Source of the DNA: Corythucha ciliata
Lineage: Eukaryota > Arthropoda > Insecta > Hemiptera > Tingidae
DNA: 64,000 nt
NCBI GenBank assembly: GCA_038030265.1
Contig: CM075942.1
Location: 51,302,751-51,366,750 of the forward strand
Direction: 5' to 3'
Shown here: in pieces, positions 23,961 through 34,079 of the stretch
Layout of the letters: each line of letters begins with the position of its first letter
Numbering within the stretch: the first letter of the stretch is position 1
The notes under the pieces: generated by a model
Told to the model about the DNA's origin: nothing
Database searches by the model: none
What the model saw: only the letters and a program-made list of their open reading frames with translations
Made by a program: the position numbers and the translations under genes

Positions 23961-26900
23961 GTTCGGTCTGTACAATGACAGAAAACGAGCCCCCCCCTCC
24001 CATCCGGCTTGGACCTGAGGGTCGGTAGAAACGCCACTAATTTCACTGATCCCCGGATTCAATAGCAATCGAGCTGGAGAAACTGATGACAGTCCCAATC
24101 CCAACAAGCAGGGCAAAGCGTTTCACTTATAAGGGCGTGAACCATGTGGCTCGTCCACAGGTCATTTTTCACCAGAAATACATAAATATTATAAACATTT
24201 GCGGATTAGCCCTGTCAGCAGGTCGGATCGTATGGCCTTATAACGCGAAAAGAACTAGTTTTCGAAGGAAATCGTACAATGACAATAAATTTCACCTCTC
24301 TAATAGAAGATGGAAGGGGGGGGGGTGAATAGTATTTTTCAGAAATGAGGTTAATGACTCAGGCCCATCTCATACCTTTAATTTTTGCTACTTTATGTTT
24401 TTCTCACGGATTTAAAACATCTGATACACTTGACAAATACCTCAGAAATCAGTTTATTTTTCAGATTTGGTAGAAAAAAGCTCGTCCAGATTCTTAAGAT
24501 TATAAACGGACTGATTTCGTTATTTATGTTTTATAGTTTGCTATACTTTTTGTTAGACTCTTCAGGAACTCCCAAAATCCTTCCATGAGGTTCTGAGTTG
24601 AAAAATGCGGAAGCCGACGATGATTTCGCGAGAAATATTTCTCCCGCGTTAATTCCCAAGCCCCCCTTCCACACTGACCATTCTCCACACCCCAAAACCT
24701 CCGATGTTTCCCAACAGCCGATACCAAACAACATCATACAACCAAACAATAATCATACTGCAGGGAGAAATTTCGTTCAGCTGCAGCCGTGAGCTCAGTT
24801 ATTTATTTTTAAAAAAGCTTATTAATATACCGTTTATAACGGCACAAATGAAAACCGGCAAACTCAACCATTAACAATGCAGTGCATTTACTAAATATAC
24901 AGCAACTCTCTATTTCTCCTGGTGGTTGATTACGACGATTTACTTATTTTACGGAGTGTGATCATCGTGTTTTCAAGTTTTCAAACCGGCGCGGCGGTGG
25001 TTTATTAGACACCGACTTATAAAGGCGGCCAGTCCGACATTTTATTTATTATTGCATACATATTCCGGGGGGAGGGGGTGTAAGAACGTGCCAGGAGCCA
25101 GGAAACAACTTATTAAAAAAAATTGTTCCTTTACAAACCATTCAATAAATAACTGTTAGAAAACTATCCAGCACAGATTTTCCATAGCGAGGAGGAATTT
25201 GGAGCGGTATTTTTTTTATTTTTTTTTTAATTGAAAAATAATACTTTTCCACGCTTTTAATTGGGTTGATAATTACTGTCTTATATTCTTTCACGAACAA
25301 CTATCCGGTGGGAGAATTTTATTAAAGTATCCAAGCCGTCGATCAATTTACATGAAATAACCAAGTAATGGAGGATGAAAAACGAATTTGTTTTGAATTA
25401 GATTAGAATAACAAGCTCATGATTGAAGTTGGTTGTAAGGATGGATGGATTTATGTTAATAGTTTTAAGAAAATCTAGGAAATAAGAGAAAAGTTGAGCA
25501 ATTTGTATTATTATTTCACGTAGTCACACGGGTTTCTTTTCGGGTTTTTTTGTGCAATAATATTTCCTGGAAATTATCTCATGTTTGTTTAATTTAATCT
25601 TCCATTACTTATTAACTTATTATCTCAATGTATTGCCTATAGTGAATATTCACTTCTATACCTGGAATTCACTGTTTAATTTCAAAAAAACTAAATTCAA
25701 AATGTTTCCCCTTTTTCAGATATACAAGAAGCCCTTTTTTTTTACTCAGAAAGAGCCCTAAAGAGAGTATAACACGAAACACGATGACTGTTTGTGCCTT
25801 GGGTTTTTGGTTTGGGGGGGGGGGGTCCATAAATTTCAATTAGGGCTCAATAAACCACGCTATGTGATGAAGCCTCCCCATTCATAACTTCCCATTCATT
25901 TAAGAAACTCCCTCTACACGACATAAAAAAGGGCACAAGCACTCAGACGAATAGGACAAAAAAGTGAATAATTATGAGAGCAAGTTTGTTAAAACTGTAG
26001 TAAAGAAAAACATGTCCTACGTGTTTAAAGATCGGCTTAAAATATTTCATTATTTTTCATTTCGTCTAGAAGGATTAACCACTTTAATTCTCACTAGTAA
26101 AAATGTTTGAATTATTTACTTTTCACGTGGGGATAGATAAGAAATTTAATTTTTAAACGTGACAGTTAACGGCGAGGTTTGTTTTTCAATACTGCATGAA
26201 TAAACACAACAATTTTCACCCTACCAACTGCAATTTTCGCTCCAAAAAGGAAGAGACAAAAAAGCGGAAGTAACAATCATATAATACAATTTGGTTTTAA
26301 AAACTATATAACTGGAAACAATCACATAATTAAATTAAAACAATTTTAATTTACAAATTGGCTTAATGAGCCGTGCACTCGACTGACCTGCATTTGTAGC
26401 CAATTTTCGAAATGAGGATCGGGAACAATTTGGTCGTCAGTATGTAAAAGGAGACCAACGGACTCCATGACAATCACTAACCGCAAGCGGGCATACACTG
26501 ATTGCGTTCGTTAGTTTGTTCAAACCAAAAAATAAAAAACAAAAACCAAAAACAAGAGAAAATAATAACACGAAAAACCGCCAAAAAAATTCGGGACCAG
26601 CAAGGCAAACGAAAGAAACCGATATACTCGATACCCGACTCCGGCGGCGTATTCCTACGCTCTAATACACGAAGGCAACTCTCGCGGCCCGTTTTCCCCC
26701 CAATGAGTTTTTTTTCTCTCTCTGTTCCCCCGACCCTCTCATCAACTGCTCAAGCAGATGGTGACGAAGAATAAGAGGAAGAAGAAACAGAAGAAGAGGA
26801 GGAGGAGTAGGTAAACAAGAAGGGGGTAGGTGACGGCAAAGTGTACAGTGGTTTGTCTTTTCTGAGGTCTTGTAAGATTGGAGAGAGGGTATATAGTGAA

Positions 26901-28839
26901 AAGAGAAAGAAGAAATACATTGTGAGCGAGATTAATGAATCAATGCATTGCGTCTTGACGGTAGGAGGTTTGCAGAATGGTCGAAAAAAAATTGCGATGA
27001 TGACTCGGGGGTGGATTTTTGGGCCCACCCACGTAACCCGTCCAGCATCACCTTTACGAATCTCGCCAAAACCAACATCTCAACGTGGTTAAATTGGTTA
27101 ATTATATGAGGATTCCAAAATTGTTCATTTTAAGAGCAGACTCATACCCCTCAGGTTGCCAGAATTGGACTATGGCCATCATATCCAAGCCGCCTTCTCT
27201 TCTTTCGAACGCTCCGTTAAATAAGTAGAGTTTAATTGGAATTGTATACCTATTATTAGCTACACTGCAATACGTTTTATTAATGGTTTTTGAATATGAA
27301 ATGGATTGATAATCCTGTTTTAATTATTTATTGATCACAATGATAATTTTCTTGGCAAATATACCAGCATTATACGTATTGCCCACAGTCTCGTTGATTA
27401 CTCTGGGAAAAATTAATACGGATTTTTTTTTCGTATTCTAATCATGAAGTGATCTCCAATAACACTCGAAGCAATCAATTTCAGTTATACGCTGAGCGAT
27501 CTATTTTTAGGAGAATGAGTCATCTTTCAAAAACTCATTTTTTCCTCTTCAAAAACTCGAGATATCGATCATTCTTAAAAATCAAATTTCTATTCATAAT
27601 TCCCCCCGTTATATCTCATCTGACCGTATTTGGTTATTGATAGTGATCGTATTGGAGTCGTTGTATTGAAAGTTGAATCTACAACACGACAAGAATAACA
27701 TCTCAAACAGAGGTAACACGTAATTCGTCCAACTGTGTGAATTGCTCAATTGATACGTACGTGTGCAATGCGTCCTTAACATCTCACCCCCCACTCCTAC
27801 CACCATTCAGACTCAATAACTTTATTCAAAATCCTTTTTCGGCGTTAATTAGTTTTGATGATATCCTTGATCGAAAGCCATGATTAATTAGTAGCTCCAC
27901 TGTTTCATGGAGCAGGAGACCAATGGTGGAAGGTTTGACAGCCTTTTTCCCCCCATCAAACACTGGGGGGGAAACGGAAAGCGGATTGGCGCATCGCGTC
28001 AAGGTCCGCGCCAGCCCACTTTTCACTTCTCTTTTATTGACTGTTTGGGAAAAAAGAAAAGGGGGTCTGAGTGAGGGGGGCCCCGGGAAAATCCCTCTCC
28101 CCTGCAACACTATTCGTAACATCCTTCTATTGTGTACTGTTTCGAATCCATTTTTTTTTTCCTCTCTCTCTCTCTACTTTCCATCTTTGTCACTCGCCTT
28201 TTTGTTTTCCTTGTTGTCTTTTAAATGCTCATTTCCGCAAGGATGTTTGCGTTGTTAAAACGAGTTGATACCCGTTTTTGTTTGTTTGTTATGCACGGTG
28301 TTAAATGTTTTTTGACGTGGTTAACACATTAATCAAAGTTCAACGTCACTCATCGTTCTCGGATGGTGAGAAGGTGGGAGGGAAATGGTTGTATGTTATT
28401 TGTAGGCTCAGCGATGCATGCCATCTTATATGTGTAAGCGGTGAATTAGGAAAGAATCGCTTTATAAATCCAGGTGGCTGATTATATATTAATTTAAAAA
28501 ATGTAATTTTTTTTTCTCCCATGTTTTACGATCTACGAGGTAATGAACAACAGAAAAAGTCACCACTTGGATCAGTTAGAGCTTAGTGTCGGGCGGCTGG
28601 TATGCATTTGAGCCAACCAACAGGTTGAAGGAAATCGTGAATTCCATCAAACATGATCGTACGCCGCCGATTCGGAATCATCATAACGTGCGCATATTAC
28701 CATACATCTTTAAACTGACTGGGAGCTCCTATTGGGTGGGAAAAGGTACCGTTTTGCCACCCCCCCTCCCCAGTATTTTCACCTGATTTTCAACAATATC
28801 GTCCAACAAAAGGTGATGTACTATGATATAGCGAAGAGT
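23961..28839. other. Long stretch with no gene seen
   Basis: AT-rich unique-looking DNA. There are G runs near 24316 and 25814 and a purine-rich tract at about 26760-26825 (AAGAGGAAGAAGAAAC-like). Pyrimidine tracts lie at 28150-28175. Frames of 60-111 codons occur on both strands in overlapping phases (for example 26502-26774 and 27923-28258) without recognisable domains. I looked for splice-bounded exons and found none I would defend. Confidence 0.4.
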
Positions 28840-30150
28840 AATGGTATTTTCTTAATTTAAACCGCGAATTAGCGCTTTTTCTGCAACTTATCCGCGAAGA
28901 AGCGATTTTTCTCAATTTAAGCAAGCCTTAAAGGAAAGCCTTTTTCAATATTTCCACCGCGAATTAGCACTTTTTCTCAATTTTTCACCAATTAGCGAAT
29001 TGGTGGCGACTTCTCTCAAATTTGTCTCCATTTTACTGTCGCAAAATTGGCCTAGAAGCCGATGAATTGGCATGTTTTCAATTTTAGCCGATGACAGCCA
29101 GTGTTTTTCTAGAAATTTGTGCACATTCCCCGATTAGCAATTTAGCGATTTTCGTATTTTTTTAAAGCCGCAATTTTGCGCTTTTCCTCTACTTTAGACG
29201 CAAAATTGGCTTAAGAACCCGCGAATTGGCATTTTACTCAATTCAATAGCGGCGAATGAGCGCTTTTCCCATACTTTACCCGTAAATTAGCTGTTTTTCT
29301 CAATTTCATTGGTGGATTATACTATAATTTTCCAGTTTAGCATTTCATCAGCGATTTTTCACAATGTTATAAGTGCCTTAGTGTATTTTCCATTAGTGTA
29401 TTTAGTGTTGCATTGAATTAAGATTTTTTTTTCAGTTTCATCAGTGAAATAACGATTTCCTCAAAAGCCGCAGTTTTTGTCCTGGGAATTAGCGCTTTTT
29501 CTTTATATTATCCGCGAATTAGCGTTTTTTCCCAATTTTAGCTGCACTGTCGCGTAATTATCGACTTTTCAAGTTTTACAATTCTACCAGAGAATAGATA
29601 ACGACTTTTCTCTTCTCTATTTTAGTCGTAAACTTGGCTTCAGAAGCCATGAATTGGCGTTGAATTTCTTCAATTTCAGGCGTGAATCAGTGTTTTTATA
29701 AATTTGAGCTTTGAATTAGCACATTTTCGCGATTATATGCGAGATAGTGATTTTTTTCATTTTAGCTGTGATTTAGCGCTTTTTATCCCGTGAATTGGGG
29801 ACTTTTCTTAATTTCAGCTAAATAGTGATGTATCTCAATTTTTTGTCGTGATTTAGCGTTTTGCATAATTTTAGGTGTAATGTAGCGTTTTTATTCCCAA
29901 AATTAGCCATTTTTCCCTATTTTCGCGCCGATTTAGCCTTTTTCTCAACGTTAGTCGCGATTTTTTTTTACTTTTAGCCATGAATTTGCGTTTGTTCTCA
30001 ATTCCACCCGTCAAATGGCTTCTATACGTCACGAATCAGTTATTTTTTCTCAATTTTGGACTGAAAGTTGCATCAGAAGCCGATAATTATCGCTTTTGTT
30101 TACTTTTAATCACTAATGTATCGCTTTTTCCAAGCATTTTGCCACGTATT
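28840..30150 (+). repeat. Longest family A degenerate tandem array (~1.3 kb)
   Basis: More than 35 degenerate units of about 30 bp on the pattern (C)AATTTTAGCCGCGAATTAGC then GCTTTTTCTC, all in plus orientation. Clear units lie near 28860, 28960, 29290, 29510 and 29940. The 3' edge (CCCCATGAAGAACACATGAG then TGCGCCTTCTCAG) resembles the edge of another family A tract near 62625-62670, so the array may be part of a longer dispersed unit. Confidence 0.8.
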
Positions 30151-31369
30151 GGCCCCATGAAGAACACATGAGTGCGCCTTCTCAGAGTAGCTATTTCGTG
30201 GGCGGAATGAAGTAATAAGGTACACAATTTGCTGAGCAACGTCGACATTCAATTCTCGAAGTCACATGCACTGAAAATCGTCGAATGGAATGGAGCCCAA
30301 CCTCCGTCTGATCGGGTGATGACAACCAGCCAAATAGACGTCCTTTATTATCAGTTCGATTCCCCGCAGTTCAAATGAAATAAGCTCTACGCCTCTGTCC
30401 ACAACATAACATCGGCTGTGACGAAAATTCAGCAGTGTGCGGGGGCTCGCGAGTGTTGAACTTGTTTTGTGGGAACAAGCAAGCCGGCAGACAAAAAGGT
30501 ATTATAAGGGGGGGGGGGGCTCGAGGTGTAATTTCTTCCTTCTTCTTCTCCGTGGAGACCACTACAGAACTCGTCCAGGCCATATTTATTACAGCACTGC
30601 GAAGGGCTTCCCTATTATCCATGCCGAGCTACAACCGCGTTTCTCCTTGCCCGATTCTCTGCCAGATCTCATCATTACAAACTCGCCTCAACCTCGATAT
30701 ACTCGCAGCTCCTCCGTAAGCTGTCCGCGTCTCGACTGATCAGGTTCAGGAACAAGCCTGTTCCTGATCTTTAAGAATAGTAAATTCTCTGGGGCCGATC
30801 CTAGGAGTTTATTGCTAATACAGTGAAACCTCGATCATGTGCTACAATGATCTGATCATTCAGCAAAGAGAAGCAAGTGAATATGAACCTACCACAAACC
30901 GGTACTCCCATTCCTTAATGATTTGAACCATTACACTCCTCAAGCAATGCCCACAGGAATATTTTGAAAAGAGTGGGCGCATGTCACATATCAGAATCTT
31001 GTCTTATGTTCCCTCGTTTGTGCTGAACCACTCACACATCCGCCGCTCGACCTTCACTGAGGCTCTACACGTGTCATACAGCCACCGAGTAATAAGCACG
31101 AGTAAGGGGGAGGCATGACTCCATCCTGCCACCGAATCCACCAACATTACACCACACAGTTTCTATAATAAAGTAGCCCCCAATCTTCGAACAATGAAAT
31201 ATCGAAAAAATTACGGAAACCAAGACGCCGGAACGGCACATTTTGAATTTTCTTGACATGGGAAATCTAAAAATTGACACGGATTTTTCATCAGACAAAC
31301 CTTCGAATGAGTTCTCATCATTGTAATGTGGCCACCACCAGCCTGAATTACAGCAGAGTTCCGAACTTC
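30151..31369. other. No gene seen; isolated pogo-like terminal sequence at ~30821
   Basis: TA followed by CAGTGAAACCTCGATCATGT at 30819-30840 resembles the ends of pogo/Tigger elements, but I find no inverted partner. A small GC-rich hairpin (CAGGAACA-AGCC-TGTTCCTG) lies at about 30749-30768. Overlapping plus frames at 30435-30739 disagree in phase. Confidence 0.3.
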
Positions 31370-31590
31370 AAAGCTTCGACGACAAAAAAAAAGGCTGAAC
31401 AACAGCAAGGGTCCAACCACAAAGAAGGCCCAACAACAGCAAAAGCTCCAACCGTAAAAAGGTCTAACCACAGCGGTGCTACCGACAAAAATCTCCACAA
31501 ATCTGCAGAGAAGGTCCAAGAACAGAAAAGCTTCAACCACAGAAAGCTCTAACCACTGGAAAGCTCCAACCTCCACACAAGGAATCCAAA
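31370..31590 (+). repeat. Degenerate short tandem repeat (~15-18 bp, CCAACCACAG)
   Basis: Variants of CCAACCACAGAAAGGCT recur, including GTCCAACCACAAAGAAGGCC, TCCAACCGTAAAAAGG and CTTCAACCACAGAAAGCTC. Both strands stay open because of the period, giving Q/K/S-rich frames on the plus strand and W/F-rich ones on the minus strand. These are repeat artefacts. Confidence 0.6.
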
Positions 31591-32330
31591 AATGGAAACA
31601 AATTTTCGATCAGAAGTGTCAGTGTAGGGGTTCTTACTTTGATGCCACCATGGAGGTAGGAACAAAACAAGTGGTGAGAGAGAAAGGTTTTTAAAATATA
31701 GAAACATGTGAAGCCGGGTTTTCCGCCATTACACACCTGCTGTTATCACTTCCCTAGAGAGGTCGGGAGGGGGACTTTATCACTAATCAAATGGGAGGGG
31801 GATTTTTTCACTGATCAAGTATCACATTCAATGTTTTTGTTCGGTGAGACCTGATAACAGATGGTGTGTAGTAATGGCAACCGGCTTCTCAAGAAATGCG
31901 TTTTACTGCCTCCACTTGTTTCTACCACCATGGATGCCACGATTTTCAACCTCCTGATGCGTATACGTTTTCATTGACTGCACGAATTTTTCCGCAAACA
32001 GCCCTGAAGTCCAACGAAGGGTATACCATCCACACAGACGTCGTTGCTCAGCTCTGGGGCCTTAGTGCGAATGGTCGAGAAAAAATGCCGCAGGCGGGAT
32101 CCACGGATCCATGTGTGTTGTTGCGCTTGTACTTACTAGTGGGTTGGAGTCGAGAAATCGGCTATAACCAACGACCGAAAATGATAAGATGCGAAACATT
32201 CATTTCTGGACAGTTTAAGGGATGATGGCGGCCATTCTTATGCGTGTCAGGCTGTATTTATCGGTTGAGCATGGCTGGAGGACTCATAAACCAGTAATTT
32301 AAGAAAAGGCTCCTATTTGAGGAGGCGATC
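31591..32330 (+). repeat. Dispersed repeat, relative of 55240-55810
   Basis: Several blocks match 55.3-55.8 kb in the same order: TTTTCGATCAGAAG with GATGCCACC; TTCATTGACT/CACGAATTTT; GGAGTCGAGAAA; GATGGCGGCCATT; and GCTGTATTTATCGGTTGAGC. Within it, 31948-32116 is also present inverted at 33471-33642. It looks like an old mobile element without recognisable ends. The 109-codon frame at 31896-32225 has no domain. Confidence 0.55.
31948..32116 (+). repeat. Left arm of an inverted repeat pair (with 33471-33642)
   Basis: From CCTCCTGATGCGTATACG through GATCCACGGATCCATGTGTG this is closely matched in reverse complement at 33471-33642, with about ten differences. The intervening 1.35 kb holds several TIR elements. 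The substitutions change amino acids in the shared frame, so coding constraint is not supported. Confidence 0.7.
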
Positions 32331-32615
32331 ACCCCATGATGAGGTTTGGGAAGAGATTTTGATGATGTGACTGCCCGCCCAAGTGACCTCAACTCAAAGC
32401 ATCCCCCTTTCCCCCTTACCCTTGTTGCCCCCTTGGATCCACCACTAGGCACAAGCAGGGCCGGATCTATTGGGGGGCTTCAAGGGGCAATAGGTACTCT
32501 GCAGGGGTGGCAATTGAGCTTTAAGAAGAAAATTGAGATGAACCAAAACTATTTTCGCGTAAGCGATAAAGCGAATTCATATTTCCTCTGGCTCACATAT
32601 AGCTATTTCATAAAT

Positions 32616-32814
32616 CATGCATAAATCTGTAGCGTAGGAGCCTACATCGTCTGTCTTCCCTCGTTGAGGTTCGTCAAAAAACGGACTGAAACTCTGTTTC
32701 AGTTGGGAAACCAAATGCTGAAGATGGCGAGCAACCGAAACCGGTCCGTTTTTGACGAACCTCAACGAGGGAAGACAGACGATGTAGGCTCCTATGTCTA
32801 CAGATTTATGCATG
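32616..32814. repeat. Near-perfect hairpin (70-bp arms, ~57-bp loop)
   Basis: The left arm (32616-32685) includes CATGCATAAATCTGTAG, GGAGCCTACATCGTCTGTC and TTCCCTCGTTGAGGTTCGTC. The right arm (32743-32814) is its complement with only a few differences (GCG versus ACA near the base; one A in an A run). The loop contains a second small stem, CTGAAAC-TCT-GTTTCAG. Such low divergence between arms suggests a recent origin or gene conversion. Three bases separate it from the TSD of the element at 32820. Confidence 0.8.
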
Positions 32815-32819
32815 CTTTA

Positions 32820-33123
32820 AGGTCCCTACACACGTTCCCACCGTTATAATAACAATAATGATAATAATTTTAATCACCTTGAGAAGAAAAAGTAACCCAA
32901 GAATGAAGAGAGATTCTTTTGGTAGGATGTCGGACGCTACCACACATGCTCCGATCCGGCCGAGAAAGTGGTGGGGTGGTAGGATGTAGGAAGGTCTGAA
33001 CCGTCCGACCATCCTACATTAGGATCCTGCCGAATTTTTTCTCCTACAATCCTCTACACTAACAGACTGCAGGATGCATCTGGCTAGCATCCGACAGTAG
33101 GATCGGATCGTGTGTAGGGGTCT
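32820..33123. mobile_element. PIF/Harbinger-like TIR element (304 bp)
   Basis: Starts AGGTCCCTACACACG and ends CGTGTGTAGGGGTCT, an inverted repeat of about 15 bp. TTA is duplicated exactly (32817-32819 and 33124-33126). The interior repeats GTAGGATG and GGATCCTG-type words in both orientations (TAGGATGTCGGACGC; AGCATCCGACAGTAGG). No coding region. Confidence 0.75.
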
Positions 33124-33221
33124 TTATCCACTAACCCTCGTAGTTTAAGCGCTTTTACTAACTATAGCTATTTCTATGGAAGGAAAGGAGGCACGAGGAT
33201 TTAAAGTGAGAATTGGAACAA

Positions 33222-33247
33222 AAGAAGAAGAAGAAGAAGAAGAAGAA
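33222..33247 (+). repeat. (AAG)n microsatellite
   Basis: Uninterrupted AAG repeat of about 8-9 units followed by an A run. Confidence 0.9.
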
Positions 33248-33470
33248 AAAGGAATAAAACATGTCGGTTTGGCGGTTAACTAACGCATAACCTTAGTAAG
33301 AGGCTTCCTGTTATAGCCCGTCAAGAAGAACATGAACCCGCGGCCAGCGCTCTCTCATTCAATTATTTGCAACTTCTCTTCCCTCTACTTTTGTTAGCGA
33401 ATTGTTTGTCCCACTGTTTACCAATAAGATAAGTGTTATAATCAAGCCTAAGTTCCATGGAGGGAGGGGG

Positions 33471-33642
33471 GAACACACATGGATCCGTGGATCCCGCCTG
33501 CGGCATTTTTTCTCGACCATTCGTACTAAGGCCCCAGAGCTGAGCAACGACGTCTGTGTGGATGGGATACCCTTCGTTGGACTTCAGGGCTGTTTGCGGG
33601 AAAATTCGTGCTGTCACTGATAACGTATACGCATCAGGAGGG
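33471..33642 (-). repeat. Right arm of the inverted pair with 31948-32116
   Basis: Reverse complement of the left arm, from ACACACATGGATCCGTGGAT to CGTATACGCATCAGGAGG. The sequence beyond each edge does not match. Confidence 0.7.
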
Positions 33643-33697
33643 GCTGATCACAGGAGGGCGAGGTCCACGTTTAACTTGACGGGCTATGAGGTATGAA

Positions 33698-33957
33698 GGC
33701 CCGTTCCATTGTTTTGCACTAGCTACACTAGCATTTCATTGACTTATTCTGAAAAATTAAATGAAACCAGGGGGCCTATTCTCTAACAACAAGCAATATT
33801 TTTTTCGCCAGCCATGTGTTTATTTCATTCATTTGTTTGAAGAAAATCTATGAAATAAACATATGACTTCGAAAAAGCTATTGCTTCGTAGTTAGAGAAT
33901 AAGCCCCCAGATGATTTTCTTCAAAAGTGTAGCACTCGCGAAACAATGGAACGGACC
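33698..33957. mobile_element. TIR element, same family as 5714-5855, carrying an insertion
   Basis: Begins GCCCGTTCCATTGTTTTGC and ends GCGAAACAATGGAACGGACC. Body sequence matches 5714-5855 (GCACTAGCTACACTAG; CATTGACTTATTCTGAAAAA; TTCTTCAAAAGTGTAGCACT). Its middle is split by the TIR element at 33771-33907, which the 5.7-kb copy lacks. Confidence 0.75.
33771..33907. mobile_element. Nested TIR element (137 bp) with CAG target duplication
   Basis: Left end GGGGCCTATTCTCTAACAAC; right end (inverted) GTTAGAGAATAAGCCCC, an imperfect terminal inverted repeat of about 17 bp. CAG lies on both sides (33768-33770 and 33908-33910). The related copy at 5.7 kb has the unbroken sequence AAACCAGATGAATTTC, an empty-site paralogue. 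CWG duplications are known for some Harbinger-type elements; that assignment is inference. Confidence 0.8.
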
Positions 33958-33958
33958 T

Positions 33959-34074
33959 AAGCTCTATGTTGTGTGGTGTCTATGCAACCAATGCTTCATT
34001 CAACAATGCTTCATTTTTCGAGGGAATACATTTGTTTGGCTGCACAGACTCCACAGAACGTAAACATAGAGCTT
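33959..34074. mobile_element. Short TIR element (MITE), 116 bp
   Basis: AAGCTCTATGTTGTGTGG at the left is mirrored by AACGTAAACATAGAGCTT at the right. Inner GTCTATGCAACC is mirrored loosely by GGCTGCACAGAC. It abuts the preceding element directly. No clear TSD. Confidence 0.55.
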
Positions 34075-34079
34075 GTGAA

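Noticed and set aside
28840..30150. Possible CRISPR-like array (about 30-bp period)
   Set aside because: Units are degenerate throughout with no constant repeat plus unique spacer pattern, and the DNA is eukaryotic-looking.
30742..30780. Terminator-like GC hairpin followed by T-rich sequence
   Set aside because: Rho-independent terminators are not expected here, the T run is poor and no upstream gene exists.
31211..31576. Both-strand open frames rich in Q/K/S or W/F
   Set aside because: They follow the short CCAACCACAG tandem repeat, which keeps several frames open.
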